From Parvularcula marina (GTDB lineage: Bacteria > Pseudomonadota > Alphaproteobacteria > Caulobacterales > Parvularculaceae): a stretch of 64,000 bases of DNA. The translations under genes and the position numbers were made by a program. Positions within the stretch are counted from its first letter, which is position 1. Every line of letters starts with the position of its first letter. The notes beneath the pieces were generated by a model. It was not told the DNA's origin and ran no database searches. It worked only from the letters and a program-made list of their open reading frames with translations. The stretch lies in NCBI RefSeq assembly GCF_003399445.1, contig NZ_QUQO01000001.1, forward strand, positions 124,001-188,000, read 5' to 3'. Shown here in pieces: positions 16,827-28,661 of the stretch.

Positions 16827-18968
16827 ATGTCGGAACGCGTGGAACGGGCCGGATTACAGATCGATGCTGGGCTCTGCGCCTTTCTGGAGACAGAAGTGCT
16901 GGCGGGGCTTGGCCGCGACAAGGCGGCGTTCTGGGCCGGGGCGGCGGAGATCATCACCGGTTTTGCACCAAAGAATCGCAAGCTCCTTGCTGAACGCGAC
17001 TGGCTGCAGGCCGAGATTGATCACTGGCACCGTGCCCATCCCGGCCAGCCGGCCGATTATGCGGCCTACGAAGCGTTTCTCAGATCAATCGGTTATCTCG
17101 TGCCGGAGCCTGACGATTTCGAGGTGGGTACGGAGAATGTCGACCCGGAACTCGCCGCGATGGCCGGGCCGCAGCTTGTCGTGCCGGTGCTCAATGCCCG
17201 TTATGCGCTCAACGCAGCTAACGCCCGCTGGGGCAGCCTCTATGATGCGCTTTACGGTACGGATGTCATTCCGCATCATGATGATGACAAGCCCGGCTAT
17301 GATCCCAAACGCGGCACAAAGGTCATCGCCTATGCCAAGCGCTTTCTCGACCAGATCGCACCGATGACGGAAGGCTCCCATGCCAGCGTCCTTGAATACA
17401 AGGTCGTGGACGGACATCTTGATCCTGAACTGAAGATGCCAGAGGTATTTGCGGGCTATCGCGGGCCAGCTGACAAGCCCGAGGCGATCCTGCTCAGCCA
17501 TAACGGCCTGCATGCCGAAATCGTGATTGATCGGAGCCACCCGATTGGCAAAGACGACATGGCCGGTGTCGCGGATGTCCTTGTTGAGGCCGCGCTCTCA
17601 ACGATCATCGACATGGAAGACTCAGTTGCCGCCGTCGATGCAGAGGACAAGACGCTGGCCTACCGGAACTGGCTCGGCCTGATGAAGGGTGATCTGGAGG
17701 CGAGCTTCCAGAAGGGTGGCGAGACACTCTCCCGCGGGCTTAATCCGGACCGGGAGTATAAATCCGCTGAAGGTCGCGAGATCACGCTGAAAGGCCGCTC
17801 GCTGCTGCTCGTCCGCAATGTCGGACATCTGATGACGAACCCTGCGATCCTCCTGCCTGATGGCCGCGAGATCCCTGAAGGCATCATGGATGCCATCGTC
17901 ACCTCGCTGATCGCCTGCTTTGACCTTGAGGGTAAGTCACGTGTACGGAACGCGACCGAGCCGTCGGTCTATATCGTGAAGCCGAAAATGCATGGCCCCG
18001 CCGAATGCGCCTTCACCAATGAGCTTTTCAATGCAGTCGAGGACCTGCTTGGCCTTGCCCGCCACACGCTGAAAGTCGGTGTGATGGATGAGGAGCGACG
18101 GACGTCCGCAAACCTTGCCGCCTGTATCGAAGCCGTCCGGGACCGGATCGTCTTCATCAATACAGGATTCCTCGACCGCACAGGCGATGAGATGCACACT
18201 TCGATGGAGGCCGGACCGATGATCCGCAAAGCGGAGATGAAGGGCACGGACTGGATCAAGGCCTATGAGGATCGCAATGTGGCCATCGGCCTCAAATGTG
18301 GGCTCTCGGGCCGGGCGCAGATCGGCAAGGGCATGTGGGCCGCGCCGGACCGCATGCATGACATGATGGATCAGAAGATCGGCCACCCCAAATCAGGCGC
18401 GAACACCGCCTGGGTGCCGAGCCCGACAGCGGCAGCACTGCATGCGCTTCACTATCACAAAGTCGATGTTTTCGAGGTCCAGAAGGAGAAGGCCGAAAAG
18501 GACGTACCCGCCCTTCGCGATCTGCTGACGATCCCGTTGTCGCGTGGCACGAACTGGTCGCCCGATGAGATTCGCGAAGAACTCGACAACAACGCCCAAG
18601 GCATCCTTGGCTATGTCGTCCGCTGGATCGATCAGGGGGTGGGGTGCTCGAAAGTGCCCGACATTCACGATATCGGCCTCATGGAAGACCGCGCCACTTT
18701 ACGGATTTCCTCCCAGCATATGGCGAACTGGCTTCGCCACGGTGTCGTCACGGCGGATGACATCAATGCCGCATTCGAGCGCATGGCGGAAAAGGTCGAT
18801 GCCCAGAATGCGGGTGACCCGGCCTATCGTCCGATGGCAGAGGATTTTGACGGCTCGATTGCCTATCAGGCGGCAAAGGCACTAGTCTTTGAAGGATGCG
18901 AGCAGCCAAGCGGTTATACTGAACCGCTGCTGCATGCTTATCGGCTCAAGCTGAAGGCGTCACAATAG
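16827..18968 (+). CDS. glcB: Malate synthase G
   Basis: This 713-residue enzyme condenses glyoxylate with acetyl-CoA to malate and closes the glyoxylate bypass. The length and order match the G isoform (about 720 residues), not the shorter A isoform. Visible blocks are [20 protein letters not shown] and [17 protein letters not shown] in the N-terminal region, [17 protein letters not shown] around residue 255, [19 protein letters not shown], and the C-terminal GWSP-like [25 protein letters not shown] lies eight bases before the ATG. Isocitrate lyase is not in the window. A palindrome at the promoter suggests dedicated control. Confidence 0.96.
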   Translation: MSERVERAGLQIDAGLCAFLETEVLAGLGRDKAAFWAGAAEIITGFAPKNRKLLAERDWLQAEIDHWHRAHPGQPADYAAYEAFLRSIGYLVPEPDDFEVGTENVDPELAAMAGPQLVVPVLNARYALNAANARWGSLYDALYGTDVIPHHDDDKPGYDPKRGTKVIAYAKRFLDQIAPMTEGSHASVLEYKVVDGHLDPELKMPEVFAGYRGPADKPEAILLSHNGLHAEIVIDRSHPIGKDDMAGVADVLVEAALSTIIDMEDSVAAVDAEDKTLAYRNWLGLMKGDLEASFQKGGETLSRGLNPDREYKSAEGREITLKGRSLLLVRNVGHLMTNPAILLPDGREIPEGIMDAIVTSLIACFDLEGKSRVRNATEPSVYIVKPKMHGPAECAFTNELFNAVEDLLGLARHTLKVGVMDEERRTSANLAACIEAVRDRIVFINTGFLDRTGDEMHTSMEAGPMIRKAEMKGTDWIKAYEDRNVAIGLKCGLSGRAQIGKGMWAAPDRMHDMMDQKIGHPKSGANTAWVPSPTAAALHALHYHKVDVFEVQKEKAEKDVPALRDLLTIPLSRGTNWSPDEIREELDNNAQGILGYVVRWIDQGVGCSKVPDIHDIGLMEDRATLRISSQHMANWLRHGVVTADDINAAFERMAEKVDAQNAGDPAYRPMAEDFDGSIAYQAAKALVFEGCEQPSGYTEPLLHAYRLKLKASQ

Positions 18969-19123
18969 AAGACCCCTCACCCGAAGCCGGACTTTACGTC
19001 CGTCTTCGGCCTCTCCCAAGGGAGAGGCGGCTTTCTATCTTCGAGATATGGAAAAACTGCTCTGAACACCTCTCCCTTTGGGAGAGGTCGGCTTCGAGTA
19101 TCGAAGCCGGGTGAGGGTCTTTG
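18969..19123. repeat. Composite inverted-repeat element after glcB
   Basis: The two ends carry complementary arms (GACCCCTCACCCG near 18971 and CGGGTGAGGGTC ending near 19119). Inside each arm lies a short perfect hairpin: CCTCTCCC-AA-GGGAGAGG at 19010-19027 and CCTCTCCC-TTT-GGGAGAGG at 19069-19087. A GAAGCCG/CGGCTTC pair lies between. The element resembles the CTCTCCC/GGGAGAG and CCCTCACCC intergenic repeats found between genes in many GC-rich proteobacteria. A second, related copy lies at 26215-26340. It could stabilise or end the glcB transcript. Confidence 0.75.
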
Positions 19124-19144
19124 GATAAAACCTTGTTCCGGGCC

Positions 19145-19609
19145 TCACGGCATCGGCAGGATCGATTTCCTTGTCACTTCGCGCAGGGTGAAGCTCGACT
19201 CGATCGAGGCGACATTATCCGTCCGCAGAAGGGTTTCCGACAGGAACGTCTCATAGGCGGTCAGGGTCGGCAGCACCACACGGATGAAATAGTCGAACTT
19301 GCCGGTCACGAGATGGCATTCCATGACTTCCGGCCGGTTGATGATGCCCTGCTCGAAGGCACGCAGCGAGGCTTCGTCTTCCTTGTCGAGCTTGACGAGG
19401 ATGATCACGGTCACGGGTAGGCCGAGAACATCGCGGTCCACATCCGTTCGGTAGCCCTTGATGATGCCTTCCCGTTCCAGCCGCCTCAGCCGTCTCAGGC
19501 ACGGTGTAGGGGACAGGCCCACCCGTTCAGCCAGCTCCGCATTCGTGATACGGGCATTACTCTGCAGGTGGGTAAGGATTTTCAGGTCGATCTGGTCGAG
19601 TTTCACCAA
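19145..19609 (-). CDS. Lrp/AsnC family transcriptional regulator
   Basis: This 154-residue protein has the classical Lrp layout. The N-terminal helix-turn-helix is ITNAELAERVGLSPTPCLRR (residues 21-40). It is followed by LEREGIIKGYRTDVDRDVLG and the C-terminal RAM/AsnC ligand domain with VMECHLVTGKFDYFIRVVLP. Such regulators sense amino acids or related small molecules and often control a neighbouring gene. Here the divergent neighbour is ppx, 166 bases away, and the other side is the glcB repeat, so no amino-acid target is evident; a global leucine-responsive role is equally possible. Confidence 0.92.
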   Translation of the reverse strand: MVKLDQIDLKILTHLQSNARITNAELAERVGLSPTPCLRRLRRLEREGIIKGYRTDVDRDVLGLPVTVIILVKLDKEDEASLRAFEQGIINRPEVMECHLVTGKFDYFIRVVLPTLTAYETFLSETLLRTDNVASIESSFTLREVTRKSILPMP

Positions 19610-19775
19610 GGCTTCTCCGACGGCGCCATTGCCGGTTGCTTCGTTTGGTCTTTTTTACGTCAGTCATCAACAGAGTATTAGCAGAAAATTGCAGATGGTG
19701 AGGACTTGCCGTAGCGCCCGTCATTTACCTAGTCTGTGAACAACTGGCGGGCGAGGGGGAGATAAAGGGACACGC

Positions 19776-20804
19776 ATGACTGCCCCTACAAAGACACATG
19801 GCCTGCCGAATCGGCAGCTGGCGCCGGCCTTTTCCGCGATCGATCTTGGAACCAATAATTGCCGACTTCTTGTGGCTGTGCCGCAGAAAGCGGGTTTCCG
19901 CGTCATTGATGCGTTCTCGCAGATTGTGCGCTTGGGTGAAGGGCTGACCCGCAGTGGTGAACTGGCCGAGGCGGCGATGGATCGCACAATCGGGGCGCTG
20001 AAGCTCTGTGCCGACAAGATCGCAGCAAGACAGGTCTTGTCGATGCGAAATATCGCAACCGAGGCCTGCCGGGCGGCGGCCAATGGCGAAACGTTCCTCG
20101 AGAGGATCGCTGAAGAAACCGGCCTGCAATTCGACATTGTGACCGCCGAGGAAGAGGCGTCGCTCTCGGTGCGGGGCTGCACGGATCTCATCGACCCGGC
20201 GGCGAAAGCGGTTCTTGTCTTTGATATTGGCGGAGGTTCAACGGAGCTGAGCTGGCTGCGTATTCATCCGAACGGAACGGGAAACCCCGATTTTGAGACT
20301 GTTGCCTGGGTTTCCCTGCCCATGGGTGTCGTCTCGGTCGCCGAAAGCCATATCGAAGTCGAGCTGACCGCCGAGCAATATGACACGCTGGCGGGCCGGG
20401 TGATGTCGCTGCTTCAGGCGGTCGACGTGCCTGACGACATCAAGGCGGCTTTCGCGGCGGGCGAGGCGCACCTCATCGGTACCTCCGGCACGGTGACCAG
20501 CATGGCGGGCGTCCATCTGCGGCTCGATACCTATTCCCGGCGCGCGGTTGATGGGCTGTGGATGGGGGCGGACGAAGCTCGGCGCGTGGCCGAACTCCTG
20601 CGCCGGATGTATATCGAGGACCGGGCGCTCAGCCCCTGCATCGGGCGGGAGCGGGCAGACCTTGTTGTCGGCGGTTGCGCCATCCTCGAAGGCATCCTTC
20701 GTGCCTGGCCCACCGACCGCATCCGCGTTGGTGACAGAGGTCTGCGCGAGGGCCTGCTCCTCGATCTGATTGCCAAATGGCGCAACGCCAACAGCGTGGC
20801 TTGA
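19776..20804 (+). CDS. ppx: Ppx/GppA phosphatase family protein
   Basis: The 342-residue protein has the actin-like ATPase fold of exopolyphosphatase and guanosine pentaphosphatase: the phosphate-1 loop AIDLGTNNCRLLV at residue 22, NIATEACRAAANG, the phosphate-2 loop VFDIGGGSTELSW, and LIGTSGTVTSMAGVH. It is short, lacking the C-terminal domains of E. coli Ppx, which is normal for alphaproteobacteria. It should hydrolyse polyphosphate or pppGpp, and the sequence does not decide which. It starts behind AGGGGGAG and is followed 30 bases later by rlmE, a common alphaproteobacterial neighbourhood. Confidence 0.88.
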   Translation: MTAPTKTHGLPNRQLAPAFSAIDLGTNNCRLLVAVPQKAGFRVIDAFSQIVRLGEGLTRSGELAEAAMDRTIGALKLCADKIAARQVLSMRNIATEACRAAANGETFLERIAEETGLQFDIVTAEEEASLSVRGCTDLIDPAAKAVLVFDIGGGSTELSWLRIHPNGTGNPDFETVAWVSLPMGVVSVAESHIEVELTAEQYDTLAGRVMSLLQAVDVPDDIKAAFAAGEAHLIGTSGTVTSMAGVHLRLDTYSRRAVDGLWMGADEARRVAELLRRMYIEDRALSPCIGRERADLVVGGCAILEGILRAWPTDRIRVGDRGLREGLLLDLIAKWRNANSVA

Positions 20805-20834
20805 CGGCGCCTTCGCACTATTGCATCAGCCAAT

Positions 20835-21627
20835 ATGGCTGACCGCTTTTCTTCAAAACCGCCCAAAAAGGGTAAAAAGCGCCGGACCAATCTGGCGAAG
20901 ACGGCGCTGGGCGCCGAGCCGGAAAAGCGCGGCCTCAAGAAATCCCCGACCACAGATGCAGACCAGCGCGCCGCGCGTGAACTGACCGCCAAGGTCAAGA
21001 CCGCCCGTGGGCGCAAGCTCTCCTCGACCCTGTGGCTGAAACGCCAGCTCAACGACCCTTTCGTCGCCCGTGCAAAGGCAGAGGGCTATCGCAGCCGCGC
21101 GGCCTACAAGCTGATCGAGCTGGATGAGAAATACGGCCTTCTCAAACCCGGCGCCCGCGTCGTCGATCTTGGCGCCGCGCCCGGCGGCTGGTCTCAGGTC
21201 GCGGGCCGCAAGGTGCTGCCCGGCGGGCTGGTCATCGGTATCGATTATCTCGACATGCCGGCCCTAGACGGGGTGGAACTCCTCCAGAAAGACTTCCTCG
21301 ATGAGGACACGCCGGACGTCCTGAAAGAAAAGCTGGGCGGGCAGGCTGACATCGTAATGTCCGACATGGCCGCCCCGACAACCGGTCATAAGAACACGGA
21401 CCATATGCGCATCATTTCGCTCGCCGAGTCCGCGCTCGATTTTGCAGAGGACGTGCTCGCGCCCGGCGGCGTCTACATCGCAAAGGTCCTGCAGGGGGGC
21501 AGCGAGAAATCCCTGCTCGACCGGCTGAAGAAGAATTTTTCGAAAGTCTCCCACGCCAAGCCGAAAGCGTCCCGTGCGGATTCGGCGGAGATGTATGTCG
21601 TGGCGCAGGGGTTCAGGGGAGGATCCG

Positions 21628-21635
<8 letters not shown>
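20835..21635 (+). CDS. rlmE: 23S rRNA (uridine-2'-O)-methyltransferase RlmE/FtsJ
   Basis: RlmE methylates the 2'-OH of U2552 in the A loop of 23S rRNA and is needed for late large-subunit assembly. The 266-residue protein carries the SAM motif VVDLGAAPGGWSQVA and the catalytic tetrad Lys92, Asp177, Lys217 and Glu252, spaced almost exactly as in E. coli (38/124/164/199). A lysine- and arginine-rich N-terminal extension of about 55 residues, including KPPKKGKKRRT, is longer than in E. coli and typical of alphaproteobacteria; it probably touches rRNA. Its end overlaps the next gene by eight bases. Confidence 0.95.
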
Positions 21636-24220
<2,585 letters not shown>

Positions 24221-24331
24221 GGCAGCGGAAGTTTCCATGACTGTGGTAGCAATTTTTCTGTCGGTGACAGCGTAACCAACGCGTCGTAAACATCGAACAG
24301 GATCAGGGAAGAGTATCCTGAAGGGGAAAGC

Positions 24332-25243
24332 ATGTCCGAACAGCTCAAATCTGCCGTCAAAGATCTATATGGCGCAACCGCTCGCGGCGCGGATGTCGCG
24401 GATGCAGAAGGAACGGCGCGTGTCGCAGCCGCCTTCGGCTATAGCGAAGAAGAGCTGGCGGCGATCCCTGAGGGCTCGAACCTCGGTCTTTCCTGCGGGA
24501 ACCCGACGGCGCTTGCTAATCTGCGTGAGGGCGAGGTCGTCCTCGATCTTGGTTCCGGTGGCGGCATCGATGTCTTCCTTGCGGCCAAAGCCGTGGGCGC
24601 GACGGGCAAGGCCATCGGACTCGACATGACCGAGGACATGATCAACCTTGCGCGCAAGAATGCGGACAAGACCGGCATCGCCAATGCTGAATTCGTCCTT
24701 GGCGATATCGAGGACATGCCTATTGAGGCGGGCTCGGTCGACTGCATCATCTCCAACTGCGTGATCAACCTGACGACCAGCAAGGAAACGGCCTTCAAGG
24801 AAATGTTCCGGGTGCTGAAGCCGGGCGGCCGGGTCGCAATCAGCGATATTGCGCTGAAAAAAGAACTGCCCGCCGAACTGAAAGAAAGCGTCGACGCCTA
24901 TGTCGGCTGCATTGCCGGGGCGATCACGTCCGAAGAATTCCTCGCCGGGATGAATTCCGCCGGGTTCAACGACATCAAGGTCGTCGATGCGCAGGTGGAC
25001 CTTAACGCCTATGGCGAAGTTGACGGCCAGTCGGCCTGCTGCTCGCCGGTGGCGGCTGAACCTGAAACTTCGTCCTGCTGTGGCCCGAAAGATCCGGAGC
25101 CAGCGGCGTCCTCCTGCTGCGGACCATCAGAACCCGCCGCAAAAGGCACCGATGTTCACGATTCCTTACGCGAGACAATGAAGTCCTATGACCTCAATGA
25201 CTATGCCGCGTCGGTAAAAGTCTACGCGGTCAAGCCGGCCTGA
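24332..25243 (+). CDS. arsM: Arsenite methyltransferase ArsM with cysteine-pair tail
   Basis: ArsM methylates As(III) with S-adenosylmethionine. The SAM motif is [17 protein letters not shown] (69-85). The three arsenic-binding cysteines are found in LGLSCGNP (Cys55), SNCVIN (Cys143) and YVGCIAGA (Cys193); the 50-residue spacing of the last two equals that of the structurally studied algal enzyme. The 303-residue chain carries three vicinal cysteine pairs in a linker-like tail: Cys236-237, Cys249-250 and Cys262-263, each as CCSP or CCGP. Such CC pairs could capture arsenite. The ATG follows AAGGGGAAAGC. It is followed after six bases by a radical SAM gene. No arsR, arsC or efflux gene is present, which is unusual for a pure resistance locus. 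Confidence 0.92.
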   Translation: MSEQLKSAVKDLYGATARGADVADAEGTARVAAAFGYSEEELAAIPEGSNLGLSCGNPTALANLREGEVVLDLGSGGGIDVFLAAKAVGATGKAIGLDMTEDMINLARKNADKTGIANAEFVLGDIEDMPIEAGSVDCIISNCVINLTTSKETAFKEMFRVLKPGGRVAISDIALKKELPAELKESVDAYVGCIAGAITSEEFLAGMNSAGFNDIKVVDAQVDLNAYGEVDGQSACCSPVAAEPETSSCCGPKDPEPAASSCCGPSEPAAKGTDVHDSLRETMKSYDLNDYAASVKVYAVKPA

Positions 25244-25249
25244 TCGATC

Positions 25250-26188
25250 ATGGCAGACGGCAGCACCCATCCGGCGGCCAAGTTCGACCATCCCCATACG
25301 ACAGCGAAAGGGGAGAAGCGGGCCTGGGTGCCGATGACGGGGCTCGACACCCTGTGGCTTAATTCCGGCACGCTTTGCAATATCGCCTGCGAGCACTGCT
25401 ATATTGAAAGTACGCCCACGAATGACCGGCTCATCTATCTGAGCTTTGATCATGCGCTGCCTTATCTTGATGAGGCAAAGGAGATGGGCACGCGGGAGAT
25501 CGGGATCACGGGCGGTGAGCCCTTCATGAACCCGGACATGCTCGACATCATCAATGCCGCGCTTGATCGCGGCTTTGAAGTGCTGGTCCTGACCAATGCG
25601 ATGAAGCCGATGATGCGTCCGCGCGTCATGGAAGGCCTGCAGGCCGTCACCGGCGAGCGCCGGGATCGCCTGACCCTGCGCGTCAGTATGGATCATTACA
25701 CGGAGGAACTCCATGACGAGGAGCGAGGCGAGGGCAGCTTTGCGCGCGCCATGGAGGGCATCAAATGGATCGGCGAGCAGGGCATTAATCTGGCTATCGC
25801 CGGGCGGACGATCTTTGGCGAGGATGAGGCCGAGGCGCGCGAAGGCTACCGGCAGACCATGAAATCGGTCGGGGTCAATCTCGATGTCGCGGACACTAAA
25901 AAGCTCGTTCTGTTCGCTGAGATGCGGCCCAATGACGATCCGCCGGAAATCACGACCGCCTGCTGGGGTATTCTGAACAAGAAGCCCGCCGACATCATGT
26001 GCGCCAATTCGCGCATGGTCGTGCATCGCAAGGGCGCGGAGGAACCGGTCGTTCTTTCCTGTACGCTGCTTGCCTATGATGAGCGTTTCGAGATGGGCCG
26101 GACCCTGAAGGAAGCCTCAAAGCCGGTCTCCCTCAACCACCCTTGGTGCGCGACTTTCTGCGTCCTCGGCGGGTCAAGCTGTTCTTAA
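25250..26188 (+). CDS. Radical SAM protein linked to arsM
   Basis: The 312-residue protein has the radical SAM cluster motif CNIACEHCY (Cys43, Cys47, Cys50) and the SAM-binding ITGGEPF motif. At the far end it carries a cysteine group WCATFCVLGGSSCS (Cys300, Cys304, Cys311), with further cysteines in ACWGIL and LSCTLL, so an auxiliary cluster or thiol site is possible. It starts six bases after arsM and must be co-translated with it. A radical SAM partner suggests that methylated arsenic is converted further, as in arsenosugar (ArsS) or arsinothricin (ArsL) synthesis. It does not look like a standard ArsS or ArsL, so its reaction is unknown. Other roles unrelated to arsenic cannot be excluded. 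Confidence 0.85.
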   Translation: MADGSTHPAAKFDHPHTTAKGEKRAWVPMTGLDTLWLNSGTLCNIACEHCYIESTPTNDRLIYLSFDHALPYLDEAKEMGTREIGITGGEPFMNPDMLDIINAALDRGFEVLVLTNAMKPMMRPRVMEGLQAVTGERRDRLTLRVSMDHYTEELHDEERGEGSFARAMEGIKWIGEQGINLAIAGRTIFGEDEAEAREGYRQTMKSVGVNLDVADTKKLVLFAEMRPNDDPPEITTACWGILNKKPADIMCANSRMVVHRKGAEEPVVLSCTLLAYDERFEMGRTLKEASKPVSLNHPWCATFCVLGGSSCS

Positions 26189-26214
26189 GCAAGACAGATG
26201 TTTGAGTTGGGCTT

Positions 26215-26340
26215 ACCTCTCCCTAGGACAAGGGAGAGGTCGAAACCCGCTTGGCGGGTTTCGGGTGAGGGTATGATGCCGTTGCGCACTAGCCCACGAA
26301 CCCCTCACCCTGTCCCTCTCCCCGTTCCCGGGGAGAGGGA
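26215..26340. repeat. Second composite inverted-repeat element
   Basis: This intergenic element is related to the one after glcB. The left side has CCTCTCCCT with GGGAGAGG, then a perfect hairpin GAAACCCGC-TTG-GCGGGTTTC (26242-26262), then GGGTGAGGG. The right side has CCCCTCACCC followed by CCCTCTCCCC with GGGGAGAGGG. The two sides are roughly complementary, so the whole could fold on itself. It lies between the radical SAM gene and the RsmB-like gene and probably ends or stabilises the arsM transcript. Confidence 0.75.
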
Positions 26341-26445
26341 ACGGCAGCCCCGACAACCATGCCAGAGCTTTTGCTTCCGTCCGTCGTCCAAACCTGCTTG
26401 AACGCGCTTTTTTCGGGCCTCGGCCCGGCCATCAGGTGAATGACC

Positions 26446-27735
26446 ATGCGTGACGGGGGCCGTATCGCGGCAGCCATCGAGATTCTGGACGACTTCGAGA
26501 CGCGCCGCGTGCCGCTCAAGGTCTGTATCGCCGACTGGTCGCGCGGTGCGCGTTATGCCGGTGCGAAAGACCGTGCCTTCATCTCCGGCCTTGCGCTCGA
26601 TGTCCTTCGCCGCAAGGGCAGCCTGCTGGCGGCGGGCGGGAACTTACGCGGTGCCGTTGCGCTCGCCCTTCATCACATGTGGGGCTGGCCCAAAGAACGG
26701 ATCATCGAGGCGTATGCGGAGGAACCGCACGGCCCCGGCGCTTTGTCCGAAGCCCGCAAGGCCGTCCTTGAGGAACCGCCATTCTCGCCCGAGACCAATT
26801 TCCGTGACGTCCCCGACTTCACGCGGGAACTGCTGGAACGAGTGACTCCTGATCTTTCCGCGGAGATAGCGGCAGCCAGCCAACGCGCGCCCATCGACCT
26901 TCGCGTCAACACGCTCAAATCCGATACCGACCGCGCGCTCAAAGCGCTCTCACCGGAAAAAGCGGTGCTCTCGGCCCGGTCTTTCACGGGTCTGCGCATC
27001 CCGGCGCCGTCTGCGGAATCCCGTGGCCCCGCCATCGATATCCACCCCGCCTATCAGAAGGGTTGGGTCGAGGTGCAGGATGAGGGCTCTCAGCTTGCTG
27101 CGCTTGCTGCAGGCAGTGTCGAGGGCGCGCAGGTGCTCGATTACTGCGCCGGGGGCGGGGGCAAGACGCTCGCCCTTGCGGCGCTGATGAAGAATTACGG
27201 CCAGATCCACGCCTATGACATCGAAGCGCGTCGCCTGGCGCCGATCTTCGACCGTGCTCGCCGTGCCGGGGTGCGCAACCTTCAGGTCATCAGCCCCTTC
27301 GAAGGCGAGGAGAAGCTCACCGCGCTCAAGGGCAAGATGGATGTCGTTTTCGTCGATGCGCCATGCTCGGGTTCGGGCACTTGGCGGCGAAAACCCGACA
27401 CAAAATGGCGGCTTTCCCGGCCTCAGCTCGAAAAACGCATGGAAGAACAGGACCAGGTGCTCACCGCTGCGGCCGAATATGTGAAGCCGGGCGGGCAGCT
27501 CATCTATGTCACCTGTTCGCTCTTTGTGGAGGAAAACGAAGACCGGATCGCGGCATTCTGGCAACAGAATCAGCAATTTATGGTCTCATCCGCACGTGAT
27601 GCCATGATTGAGACGGGGCTCGTCAACGGCCTCGAAACCCTGCCGAAAAGCGGGATAGAGGGCACGTTGCGGCTGTCGCCCGCCACAACCGGAACGGATG
27701 GTTTCGCAATTACCCGCCTGACGCGCACAAAGTGA
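26446..27735 (+). CDS. RsmB/NOP2-type RNA (cytosine-C5)-methyltransferase
   Basis: This 429-residue protein is a class I SAM-dependent methyltransferase of the RsmB/NOP2/Sun family. The N-terminal NusB-like part covers residues 1-150. The catalytic domain has VLDYCAGGGGKTLALAALM for SAM binding and the two family cysteines in VDAPCSGSGTWRRKPD and YVTCSLFVEENE. It should form 5-methylcytosine in rRNA, but the exact position cannot be assigned. The ATG at 26446 is seven bases from AGGTG; an ATG six bases earlier is too close to it. The gene follows the second intergenic repeat and is probably transcribed alone. Confidence 0.9.
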   Translation: MRDGGRIAAAIEILDDFETRRVPLKVCIADWSRGARYAGAKDRAFISGLALDVLRRKGSLLAAGGNLRGAVALALHHMWGWPKERIIEAYAEEPHGPGALSEARKAVLEEPPFSPETNFRDVPDFTRELLERVTPDLSAEIAAASQRAPIDLRVNTLKSDTDRALKALSPEKAVLSARSFTGLRIPAPSAESRGPAIDIHPAYQKGWVEVQDEGSQLAALAAGSVEGAQVLDYCAGGGGKTLALAALMKNYGQIHAYDIEARRLAPIFDRARRAGVRNLQVISPFEGEEKLTALKGKMDVVFVDAPCSGSGTWRRKPDTKWRLSRPQLEKRMEEQDQVLTAAAEYVKPGGQLIYVTCSLFVEENEDRIAAFWQQNQQFMVSSARDAMIETGLVNGLETLPKSGIEGTLRLSPATTGTDGFAITRLTRTK

Positions 27736-28032
27736 GTCGGCCAAGGGGTTGGAATGGTAATGAATCGGGGCTAAATAAGACCTCGTAGACGAACAGGGTG
27801 TTCGCTAACGCTTCCCCGCTGACATCAAATGTGTATCGAGCTTCGGCTCAATATTCGGCTGCCAGCCTCGTGTTCGTCTCAAGCCTGACAGTATTGCGGA
27901 TGTGACGGGCGCGGCCCAGCCGTCCCGGTCAGCGCAAACACAAAGGGACCCAGCGCCTTCGGGCGTTTTCAGCGTGTAAATCGGGGGGTGGCTCCAGACG
28001 CGCTTCAATGAAAGAGCATGTGAACGACGCTT

Positions 28033-28590
28033 ATGGCGCAGAATTCCAAACGCGGACGCAATAACAACCGTCGCCGTCAGGGGGGGAACAACAACCCCAA
28101 CCGGTCGCTTGATTCCACCGGACCCGACGTCAAGATTCGCGGCACCGCCGCACAGATTTTTGAGAAATATCAAGCCCTTGCTCGTGACGCCGCATCCTCT
28201 GGCGACCGCATCCGGGCTGAAAGCCTGCTCCAGCACGCCGAGCACTATTATCGCATGATGAAAGCCATGCAGGCGGCGAATGAGAAGCAGCAGGAAGAGC
28301 GTCAGGCCGCCTCGAATGAGCGCGATGACGATAGCACTGACAGCTCAGACGACGACACGACTTCACAGGAAGCCCCCAAGAAATCTGCTGCCAAGGCAAA
28401 AGCCACCACGGAAAAGGAAGCCGACGAGGCGTCCTCCGATGACAGCGAGGCAGCTGCCAGCGACGAAGAGGAAAGCCGTCCGCGCCGTCCGCGTCGCCGC
28501 CGTACCCGCCGGACTGCGGAAGATGAGGCCGAGGGCGCATCTGACGATGACAAGCGGTCCGACGCCGATGAATCCGTGACCGCCGCCTGA
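28033..28590 (+). CDS. DUF4167 domain protein
   Basis: The 185-residue protein begins with the DUF4167 domain: a basic asparagine- and arginine-rich head RGRNNNRRRQGGNNNPNR (residues 7-24), then TAAQIFEKYQALARDAASSG and RIRAESLLQHAEHYYRMM. The second half is low-complexity, with long acidic runs of Asp, Glu and Ser and a basic block RPRRPRRRRTRR. Such proteins are nearly universal in alphaproteobacteria; the composition suggests RNA binding, but the function is unknown. The 297 bases before it contain no gene I can support. Confidence 0.9.
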   Translation: MAQNSKRGRNNNRRRQGGNNNPNRSLDSTGPDVKIRGTAAQIFEKYQALARDAASSGDRIRAESLLQHAEHYYRMMKAMQAANEKQQEERQAASNERDDDSTDSSDDDTTSQEAPKKSAAKAKATTEKEADEASSDDSEAAASDEEESRPRRPRRRRTRRTAEDEAEGASDDDKRSDADESVTAA

Positions 28591-28661
28591 TCATTCTCCT
28601 TGCCGTTAGGGACACATCGCCCCTATTTGGACGGCGTCAAGATTGAATAGGGAGTGTGGTT

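Noticed and set aside
25166-26026. A 286-codon open frame antisense to the radical SAM gene
   Set aside because: The plus strand encodes the radical SAM motif CNIACEHCY and a full protein; the antisense product is unrecognisable.
27952-27967. CGCC-TTCG-GGCG hairpin followed by TTTT before the DUF4167 gene
   Set aside because: The stem has only four strong pairs and it lies too close before the next start and far from the previous stop to act convincingly as a terminator.
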